A stretch of DNA of 12,354 nucleotides, from the NCBI GenBank assembly GCA_964528605.1, contig CAZGSV010000102.1:1-12354 (forward strand), written 5' to 3'. The translations under genes were made by a program, and so were the position numbers. Position 1 is the stretch's first letter; every line of letters starts with the position of its first letter. This DNA is from CAZGSV01 sp964528605 (GTDB taxonomy: Bacteria > Armatimonadota > Zipacnadia > CAZGSV01). The notes under the pieces were generated by a model. The model was not told the DNA's origin. It searched no databases and was given only the letters and a program-made list of their open reading frames with translations. This document shows positions 7,759-12,354 of the stretch, piece by piece.

Positions 7759-8229
7759 CTATTGGGCCGCCAAGGCGGCCCTAAGCATCTCCACCTCGTC
7801 GCGAATCTGCGCCGCCATCTCGTAGCGCTCTTCGCGCACCGCTTCCTGGAGCGCGCGCTCGAGTTCGAGCAGTTGATCGCGCAAGGTCGCGCCTTTGCCT
7901 TCCTCAGGCTTCATGGAGAAGTCGCGCTCGAAGTAGTCGGTCCCGCAGGTCTGGCGCAGCAGCGCCGTGAGGTGAGCCTCGAACTCCAGGTAGCAATCCG
8001 GGCAGCCTAAATGCCCGGTGCGGCAGAACTCGGCAAAGTGCAGGCCGCAGCCATGGCACACCAGGTCGCGCACCGATTGCGGCTTGCCCATCGGCGCCGC
8101 CAGTTTGCCCTGTGCCTCTTGCGCCGCCCGGCACGCCTCACACAGGCGGAACTGCTGCACGGTCTCGCCTTCCAGGAAGACCGTGACCACCACCTGGGCC
8201 TCGTTCTTGCCGCACTGCTCGCACTTCAT
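7759..8229 (-). CDS. mcsA: McsA, zinc-binding activator of McsB
   Basis: McsA activates the McsB arginine kinase and links it to ClpC. The 156 residues show the full pattern: paired CxxC motifs Cys3/Cys6 and Cys30/Cys33 in the first zinc module, then Cys58/Cys61 and Cys76/Cys79 in the second (GHLGCPDCY). A C-terminal UVR coiled-coil segment follows at about 116-150 (ELERALQEAVREERYEMAAQ). The ATG at 8227-8229 lies five bases after the ilvE stop with no good ribosome binding site, implying coupling to ilvE translation. All eight cysteines are kept although the partner McsB is degenerate, so the pair probably still works together. The last codons encode a perfect inverted repeat described separately. 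Confidence 0.95.
   Translation of the reverse strand: MKCEQCGKNEAQVVVTVFLEGETVQQFRLCEACRAAQEAQGKLAAPMGKPQSVRDLVCHGCGLHFAEFCRTGHLGCPDCYLEFEAHLTALLRQTCGTDYFERDFSMKPEEGKGATLRDQLLELERALQEAVREERYEMAAQIRDEVEMLRAALAAQ
7764..7781 (-). repeat. Perfect inverted repeat at the mcsA/mcsB junction
   Basis: GGGCCGCC-TT-GGCGGCCC on the transcribed strand forms an eight-base-pair GC-only stem (the tight loop would open by one or two pairs). It lies in the last codons of mcsA and ends ten bases before the mcsB ATG. Ribosomes reaching the mcsA stop must melt it, which would tie mcsB translation to mcsA. The sequence could also arise by chance from Ala-rich coding in a GC-rich genome. Confidence 0.4.
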
Positions 8230-8234
8230 TGGTG

Positions 8235-9110
8235 CTAGATTGGCACTCCTTCGCTACGGGTGAGTTCGCGGAACGCCCGCAGGAGGCGCTTGGTGGTCGG
8301 GCCAGGGCGTCCTTCGCCGATGCGGCGTCCGTCCACCTCGACCACGGGGACCAGTTCAGCGGCCGTGCCCGTCAGGAAGCACTCATCGGCATTATAAACG
8401 TCGAACAGGGTCAGGGTAGTTTCCTCAGTCGGGATGCTTTGAGCGGCGGCTATCTCCAGAACCGCGCCACGGGTGATGCCCGCCAGGACGCCCAGGTGCA
8501 GGTCTGGCGTAGCCACCACGCCGTCGCGCACGATGAAGACGTTGTCGGAGGTGCCCTCGGCGACGTAGCCCTCGCGGGTCAGCATCAAGCCCTCCTCGAC
8601 GTTGGCCTGGTTGGCCTCTAACTTGCCCAGGATGTTGTTGAGGTAGTTGAGGGACTTTATGCGGGGGCTGAGGGCGTCCACGATGTTGCGCCGGGTCGCC
8701 AGGGTGACCACCCGCAGGCCCTTCTCGTAGAGTTCCGGCGGGTAGATCTGGATGCCGCCGGCGATGATGAAAACGGTCGGGACCGGGCACTTGACCGGGT
8801 CCAGGCCGAGGTCCCCCTTGCCCCGGGTGACGACCAGGCGGACGTAGGCGTCCCGCAGGCCGTTGCGCCGGATGGTTTCCATCACGCGGTCGCGCATCTG
8901 CTCCTTGGACATGGGGATGGTCAGGTTGATCGCCCGCGCGGAGCAGTAGAGGCGGTCGAGGTGCTGGTCCAGCCGAAAAACGCGGCCGTTGTAGGCGCGG
9001 ATGCCCTCAAACACCCCGTCGCCATAGAGCAGCCCGTGGTCGAAGACCGAGATAACGGCCTTTTCCGGTGGCACGAACTGTCCGTCAAGGTATATCCACT
9101 GCTCCGGCAA
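8235..9110 (-). CDS. ilvE: Branched-chain amino acid aminotransferase
   Basis: This fold-type IV PLP enzyme interconverts Leu, Ile and Val with their 2-oxo acids, using glutamate/2-oxoglutarate. With the start chosen here it has 291 residues. Diagnostic segments are SVFDHGLLYGDGVFEGIRAY (21-40), IKSLNYLNN (151-159, with PLP-binding Lys152), AEGTSDNVF (184-192) and FLTGTAAEL (245-253). The YGDGVFEGIR signature fits IlvE better than D-amino acid transaminase, which is the main alternative. I prefer TTG 9108-9110: AGAGG (9119-9123) is eight bases upstream, and MPEQWIYLDG matches the usual short N-terminus. The longer GTG start at 9117-9119 has no upstream ribosome binding site and would leave only two to four leader bases. 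The gene is first in the operon, where ctsR would sit in Bacillus. It has no obvious functional link to protein quality control. Confidence 0.92.
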   Translation of the reverse strand: MPEQWIYLDGQFVPPEKAVISVFDHGLLYGDGVFEGIRAYNGRVFRLDQHLDRLYCSARAINLTIPMSKEQMRDRVMETIRRNGLRDAYVRLVVTRGKGDLGLDPVKCPVPTVFIIAGGIQIYPPELYEKGLRVVTLATRRNIVDALSPRIKSLNYLNNILGKLEANQANVEEGLMLTREGYVAEGTSDNVFIVRDGVVATPDLHLGVLAGITRGAVLEIAAAQSIPTEETTLTLFDVYNADECFLTGTAAELVPVVEVDGRRIGEGRPGPTTKRLLRAFRELTRSEGVPI

Positions 9111-9118
9111 GGGGATCA

Positions 9119-9124
9119 CCTCTC
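9119..9124 (-). promoter_or_regulatory. Ribosome binding site of ilvE
   Basis: GAGAGG on the minus strand runs on into TGATCC, a long match to the usual 16S anti-Shine-Dalgarno complement. It is eight bases from the TTG at 9108-9110. This decides the start in favour of TTG over the overlapping GTG at 9117-9119. Confidence 0.6.
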
Positions 9125-9128
9125 GGCT

Positions 9129-9156
9129 ACTATACCATAGGCCTGGGGAGGGTCAA
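9129..9156 (-). promoter_or_regulatory. Sigma-70/sigma-A-type promoter of the ilvE-hpf operon
   Basis: On the minus strand TTGACC (9156-9151) and TATAGT (9134-9129) are separated by 16 bases, each one mismatch from the TTGACA/TATAAT consensus. The expected start of transcription is at about 9121-9123, leaving a leader of only about 11-13 bases to the preferred ilvE start. I see no CIRCE element and no convincing CtsR tandem heptad; only an isolated GGTCAA half-like sequence lies on the opposite strand of the -35 box. Heat-shock repression is therefore not evident. Confidence 0.62.
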
Positions 9157-9164
9157 TAAGGGAG

Positions 9165-9185
9165 GAGTGGGCAGTGGTCAGTGGC
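9165..9185. repeat. Three tandem heptamers upstream of the operon promoter
   Basis: On the plus strand GAGTGGG, CAGTGGT and CAGTGGC follow each other without gaps, immediately upstream of the predicted -35 box. The units share AGTGG. They could be a binding site for a regulator in helical register with the promoter (7-base period), a decayed genome-wide intergenic repeat, or chance. Confidence 0.35.
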
Positions 9186-9253
9186 CAGCGAAGGGCGCGA
9201 GTCAGCGGGCCGTCGCTGCCCGTGCGGCGCGGCACACGCCTCTCGAACGCGAA

Positions 9254-9278
9254 GAGCCCCGAGGGCGGCTCGGGGCTC
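9254..9278 (-). terminator. Strong GC-rich hairpin after the sugar operon
   Basis: A perfect ten-base-pair stem GAGCCCCGAG/CTCGGGGCTC with a five-base loop begins about 30 bases after the stop codon of the TIM-barrel gene. It separates that operon from the ilvE promoter. The downstream sequence on the minus strand (TTCGCGTTCG) is only weakly T-rich, so it is an intrinsic terminator of the kind seen in GC-rich genomes, or an RNA-stabilising 3' hairpin. The rest of the 9120-9307 intergenic region holds the promoter and heptamers described above and no gene that I can see. Confidence 0.75.
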
Positions 9279-9307
9279 CCCGCGCAACAGCGACTCCGTG
9301 ACGCGAA

Positions 9308-10276
9308 TTACGCCCAGTAGGCCACGCCGGGCTTCTGCGTGATGAGGGCCTCCTTGAGGCAGGCGATCGCCTTCTTCAGGCCCTCGTCGCCGGACATCAG
9401 GCTGTCCTCGTGCTCAATGGAGAGCACATGGTCGTAGCCGACCATGCGCAGCGTGCTGACGATGTCCTTCCACACGCCCACATCGTGTCCGTAACCCACG
9501 GCGCGGAAGATCCAGGAACGCTTGATCTCCTCGGTGTAGGACTTGGTGTCGAGCACTCCGTTGAGCCGCGAGTTCTCCTCATACACGCGGCAGTCCTTGG
9601 CGTGCACGTGGCCGATGGCCGGGCCCAGGGCGCGGATGGCGGCCATGACGTCAATGCCCTGCCAGAAGAGGTGGCTGGGGTCGAAGTTGGCGCCGATGAC
9701 GCTGCCGACGGCGGCGCGCAGGCGCAGCAGCGTCTCCGGGTTGTAGACCACGAAGTTGGGGTGCATCTCCAGGCAGATGGTGCGCACGCCGTTCTCCTTG
9801 GCGATCTTGGCTGCCTCTTTCCAGTAGGGGATCACCCGGTTCTCCCACTGCCAGGCGAGCGCCTGGGCGTGGTCCGGCGGCCAGGGGGCAACGATCCAGT
9901 TGGGCACCTGGTCCTTCTCGCCACCGCCGGGGCAGCCGGAGAAAGTGATGACGCGGGTGATGCCAAGCGCCTTGGCCAACTTGCAGGTGTTGACGAAGAT
10001 GTCGTGGTGCTCCTTGGCGATCTTGGGGTTGGGATGGATGGGGTTGCCGTGGCAGGAGAGCGCGCTGATGATAAGGCCGCGCGAGGTGACGGCCTTCTTG
10101 AAGGCGTTGATGGCGCTCTCGCCCTTGGCGAGCAGTTGGGCCGGCTTGCAGTGCGCGTCGCCCGGATAGCCGCCGCAGCCGATTTCCACCGCCTCGCACC
10201 CCAGGGACTTGACGTAGTCGAGCGTTTCCTCAAAGGGCTTGTCACCGAAGAGAACCGTAAGCACACCGAGTTTCAT
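9308..10276 (-). CDS. Sugar phosphate isomerase/epimerase-like TIM-barrel protein
   Basis: This is a 322-residue member of the xylose isomerase-like (AP endonuclease 2 type) TIM-barrel superfamily. It starts with the usual first strand MKLGVLTVLF and has no signal peptide. Candidate metal ligands fall at the expected strand ends: Glu170 in CLEMHPNF, Asp199 and His202 in NFDPSHLFW, His223/His225 in HVHAKD and Glu288 in SIEHED. It should therefore be a divalent-metal enzyme that isomerises, epimerises or dehydrates a sugar or cyclitol. The substrate cannot be read from sequence. ATG 10274-10276 follows GGGAGGG (10284-10290) by seven bases. It is the last gene of the sugar block, 65 bases after the Gfo/Idh gene, and is followed by a strong hairpin. 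Co-occurrence with a Gfo/Idh oxidoreductase suggests it acts on the oxidised (keto) product. Confidence 0.9.
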   Translation of the reverse strand: MKLGVLTVLFGDKPFEETLDYVKSLGCEAVEIGCGGYPGDAHCKPAQLLAKGESAINAFKKAVTSRGLIISALSCHGNPIHPNPKIAKEHHDIFVNTCKLAKALGITRVITFSGCPGGGEKDQVPNWIVAPWPPDHAQALAWQWENRVIPYWKEAAKIAKENGVRTICLEMHPNFVVYNPETLLRLRAAVGSVIGANFDPSHLFWQGIDVMAAIRALGPAIGHVHAKDCRVYEENSRLNGVLDTKSYTEEIKRSWIFRAVGYGHDVGVWKDIVSTLRMVGYDHVLSIEHEDSLMSGDEGLKKAIACLKEALITQKPGVAYWA

Positions 10277-10299
10277 TCAACATCCCTCCCGGGTTGTGT

Positions 10300-10317
10300 A
10301 GCCGTGCGGGAACGGCT
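10300..10317 (-). repeat. Small stem-loop in the gap between the Gfo/Idh and TIM-barrel genes
   Basis: AGCCGT-TCCCGC-ACGGCT forms a perfect six-base-pair stem with a six-base loop in the 65-base gap (10277-10341), just upstream of the ribosome binding site of the next gene. There is no T-run after it, so it is not a classical terminator. It may be an mRNA processing or stability element, or chance. Confidence 0.3.
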
Positions 10318-10341
10318 TCGGTAGATGCTGCGGGACCACCT

Positions 10342-11496
10342 CTACACCTTCACCCAGCCTTTGCTCTTGTTGGAGCGCTCGACGGCGTCCAAGGCGCGCT
10401 GGCAGGCGACGCCGTCCGCGAAGTTGGGCGAGGGCATCTTGTTCTTGGCGATGGCCTCCATCAGATCGCGCACCTCGTGGATGAAGGTGTGCTCGTAGCC
10501 GATGATGTGTCCCGCGGGCCACCAGGCCCCCACGTAGGGGTGCACGCCCTCGGTGACCATAATGTTGCGGAAGCCTTGTGCGTAGTCGGGGTCATCCCTG
10601 AGATAGAGTTGCAGTTCGTTCATCCGCTCGAAGTCGAAGAGCATGCTTCCCTTGCTGCCGTTGACCTCGAAGGCGTTGTAGTTCTTGCGGCCGGGGGCGA
10701 AGCGGGTGGCCTCGATGGTGCCGATGGCGCCGTTCTCGAAACGGAGCAGCATGATGGCGGCGTCGTCCACGGTCACCGTTCCCATTTGCCTTGAGCTGCT
10801 CTTGGCGCTCAGGCCGGTGGCGACGGCAGTCAGTTTGGGCCGCTTCTTGATGAAGGTGGTCAGGTGTCCGCAGACATGGCTGATGTCGCCCACGATGAAG
10901 CGGGCCAGGTCAATGTTGTGGGCGCCGATGTCACCCAACGCGCCCGAGCCGGCGAGCGGCTTCTGCAGACGCCAGACGAGCGGGAAGTTGGGGTCCACAA
11001 TCCAGTCCTGCCGATAGGTGCCGCGCCAGTGATAGATGTGACCTATCACGCCCTTGCGCACTAACTCGGCCGCCAGGGTGACGGCCGGCACCTTCCGGTA
11101 GTTGAAAGAGATCATGTGCTTCACCCGCGCTCGCTGCGCCGCCCGCAGCATCGCCTCCGCCTCGCGGAGCGTATTAGCCAGCGGCTTCTCGCAGAAGACG
11201 ATCTTGCCCGCCTTGGCCGCAGCGATGGCGATCTCGGCGTGGGTGTTGCCCGGCGAGCAGATGTCAATCAGGTCAATGTCCTTGCGGGCCACCAGTTTCC
11301 GCCAAGAGGACTCGTACGATTCCCAGCCCAATTGCGGCGCGGCGGCCTTGACCCCGGCGAGAGGAATGCCGCAGATGGCCTTCATTGCCGGCACCGCGCC
11401 CACGTCGGGGAAGAAGCGCGGCATTTGCCGGTAAGCATTGCTGTGCGCGCGGCCCATGAAGCCGTACCCCACCAGCCCCACATTCACCTGTTTCAT
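10342..11496 (-). CDS. Gfo/Idh/MocA family NAD(P)-dependent oxidoreductase
   Basis: The 384-residue protein has the standard two-domain layout. The N-terminal Rossmann fold (about 1-125) carries GLVGYGFMGRAH (7-18) and the family's EKP motif (103-105, FCEKPLANT), whose Lys is a catalytic and cofactor-contacting residue. The C-terminal alpha/beta substrate domain carries DIGAHNIDLARF (189-200), where Asp189 and His193 correspond to the usual catalytic pair. The absence of a Tat or Sec signal suggests a cytoplasmic enzyme, unlike secreted glucose-fructose oxidoreductase. Family members oxidise or reduce a hydroxyl of sugars, inositols or glycosides; the substrate here is unknown. ATG 11494-11496 has a very strong AAAGGAGG site (11503-11510) six bases upstream, the best in the window. 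This implies high expression relative to its neighbours. Confidence 0.95.
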   Translation of the reverse strand: MKQVNVGLVGYGFMGRAHSNAYRQMPRFFPDVGAVPAMKAICGIPLAGVKAAAPQLGWESYESSWRKLVARKDIDLIDICSPGNTHAEIAIAAAKAGKIVFCEKPLANTLREAEAMLRAAQRARVKHMISFNYRKVPAVTLAAELVRKGVIGHIYHWRGTYRQDWIVDPNFPLVWRLQKPLAGSGALGDIGAHNIDLARFIVGDISHVCGHLTTFIKKRPKLTAVATGLSAKSSSRQMGTVTVDDAAIMLLRFENGAIGTIEATRFAPGRKNYNAFEVNGSKGSMLFDFERMNELQLYLRDDPDYAQGFRNIMVTEGVHPYVGAWWPAGHIIGYEHTFIHEVRDLMEAIAKNKMPSPNFADGVACQRALDAVERSNKSKGWVKV

Positions 11497-11530
11497 TCAC
11501 TTCCTCCTTTCAAGCGGACAACTCCTGCGT

Positions 11531-11549
11531 GCGGCCGGCCACCGACCGC
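11531..11549 (-). repeat. GC-rich stem-loop upstream of the Gfo/Idh gene
   Basis: GCGGTCGG-TGG-CCGGCCGC on the transcribed strand can form eight pairs (one G-U) with a three-base loop. It lies in the 116-base gap 11497-11612, which holds no other feature apart from the downstream ribosome binding site. Without a following T-run it is unlikely to terminate transcription. It could modulate mRNA stability between the two genes. Confidence 0.3.
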
Positions 11550-11612
11550 AAACTTGCGTCCTGACCTACTCGTATGCGCTCTTGGATCTTACACCACTCC
11601 CTGCGTCAGCCG

Positions 11613-12354
11613 TTACGAGGCCTTGAAGATGCGCCGCACGATCTTCTGCGTGGCGATGGCGTCCATAGTGGCCTGGGCGCGGGCGAGGGCCCCTTCGGGC
11701 AGGCTGTCGGCCAACTTCCACATGGTGCGGATGTTCTCCGCCGCCATGCGCGCGGCCTCCGCGCCGACCTCGCGGTAGGGGAACATGTCCAGGCCGAACC
11801 AGCCGTTGTAGCCGACCTTCTTGCACCAAAAGAGGAACTCCACCGTCTCCGCGAGGTGCACCGTGCCGGGGATCATGTCGTCGTCCCAGTCGCGCAAGCA
11901 ATCGTTGAAGTGGACGTTGAAGAGGCGGTTCTTGCGCGCCGCCAGCACGACCGACTCTCCCGGCGCCTCGCGCGCCATGAGCGAATGGCCGAAGTCAATG
12001 GCAACGCCCAGGTTGGAGGCGCCGATCTCCTCGCAGATGAGCAGGGCTTTGCCGACGTCGCTGATGGTCATGCGGTTGCGGGGCTCGCGCGGCTTGTACT
12101 CGATGCCGACGCGGAGGTCGGGGGCGGCGTAGTCGGCGGTCTGGGCGATGGCGTCAACGAGCAGGTCCCAATGCGCGGGATAGTCGGTCTGGAAGGGGTA
12201 GTCGAAGCCGTCGGAACCGAGCCAGAGGGCGGCGCTGGGGCAGCCGACCTTACGGGCGAGGTCCACTGCCCGCCTGGCCTCGTCGAGGGCCTGCTTGCGG
12301 ATGCGGCGGTCGCGGTTGGTGAAGGCGCCGTGTTTGAAGCGCTTCTCGCTCCAG
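11613..12354 (-). CDS. Xylose-isomerase-like TIM-barrel sugar isomerase (partial, 5' end outside window)
   Basis: The frame is open to the right edge, so at least the N-terminal third is missing; the visible part is 246 residues. Reading inward from the edge it begins WSEKRFKHGAFTNRDRRIRK, resembling the FKDGAFTSPDxxVRR segment of xylose isomerases. It continues with ALWLGSDGFDYPFQ, then candidate metal ligands in VGIEYKPREPRN (Glu), VAIDFGHSLM (Asp, His) and NVHFNDCLRDWDDDMIPG (His, Asp cluster). A GWFGLDMFPYREVG segment follows. The pattern is that of metal-dependent aldose/ketose isomerases of the xylose/rhamnose isomerase type. The exact sugar is not determinable. It is the most upstream gene of the sugar block seen here, with 116 bases to the Gfo/Idh gene. 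The internal GTG at 12264-12266 is not the start, since homology extends well beyond it. Confidence 0.88.
   Translation of the reverse strand, partial: WSEKRFKHGAFTNRDRRIRKQALDEARRAVDLARKVGCPSAALWLGSDGFDYPFQTDYPAHWDLLVDAIAQTADYAAPDLRVGIEYKPREPRNRMTISDVGKALLICEEIGASNLGVAIDFGHSLMAREAPGESVVLAARKNRLFNVHFNDCLRDWDDDMIPGTVHLAETVEFLFWCKKVGYNGWFGLDMFPYREVGAEAARMAAENIRTMWKLADSLPEGALARAQATMDAIATQKIVRRIFKAS

Noticed and set aside
9201..9223. CGGGC/GCCCG stem in the intergenic region
   Set aside because: It has only five pairs with a seven-base loop in a very GC-rich stretch, which is expected by chance.
9120..9307. CIRCE or CtsR operator near the operon promoter
   Set aside because: No TTAGCACTC/GAGTGCTAA inverted repeat and no tandem GGTCAAA heptads were found. 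The single GGTCAA is simply the complement of the -35 box.
11497..11612. Separate promoter for the Gfo/Idh gene
   Set aside because: A TAAGAT-like hexamer exists but has no -35 element at an acceptable distance.

Overview
This is a GC-rich bacterial chromosomal window in which every gene I can support lies on the minus strand. It holds nine linked genes in one block, a roughly 190-base intergenic region, and a second block of three sugar-metabolism genes. The gene order mcsA-mcsB-clpC-radA-PIN/TRAM-ispD-ispF is the core of the well-known Bacillus-type ctsR/clpC locus, so the host has Gram-positive (Terrabacteria-like) genome organisation. The high GC, the absence of ctsR and disA, the divergent McsB and the neighbouring Gfo/Idh plus TIM-barrel genes argue against a typical Bacillus or Clostridium. 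A lineage such as Armatimonadota, or a deep-branching high-GC Bacillota or Chloroflexota relative, is possible, but I cannot place it from this window.

Block A reads right to left from about 9156 to 1: promoter, ilvE (branched-chain aminotransferase), mcsA, mcsB, clpC, radA, a YacL-type PIN/TRAM membrane protein, ispD, ispF, and hpf (ribosome hibernation factor, cut by the left edge). Spacing is very tight, from a 10-base overlap to a 34-base gap. Most junctions look translationally coupled, so the block is probably one operon. It joins protein quality control (McsA, McsB, ClpC), DNA recombination repair (RadA), the non-mevalonate isoprenoid pathway (IspD, IspF) and translation shutdown (HPF). 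A good sigma-70/sigma-A-type promoter sits directly before ilvE, with a leader of only about a dozen bases.

Block B reads right to left from the right edge to 9308: a partial xylose-isomerase-like TIM-barrel enzyme, a Gfo/Idh/MocA oxidoreductase and a second TIM-barrel isomerase/epimerase. It ends in a strong GC-rich hairpin at 9254-9278. The three genes look like a small sugar or cyclitol oxidation/isomerisation pathway of unknown substrate.

Two points deserve most attention. First, ispD has no ATG, GTG or TTG start compatible with a complete protein. Its only well-placed initiation site is an ATA codon with an ideal ribosome binding site, overlapping the upstream stop codon as ATAG. Second, McsB has lost the catalytic cysteine (now Ser) and several surrounding active-site residues of the protein-arginine kinase, while ClpC keeps the two N-domain TEH motifs linked to phospho-arginine reading. 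I see no mobile elements, CRISPR arrays, tRNA or rRNA genes.
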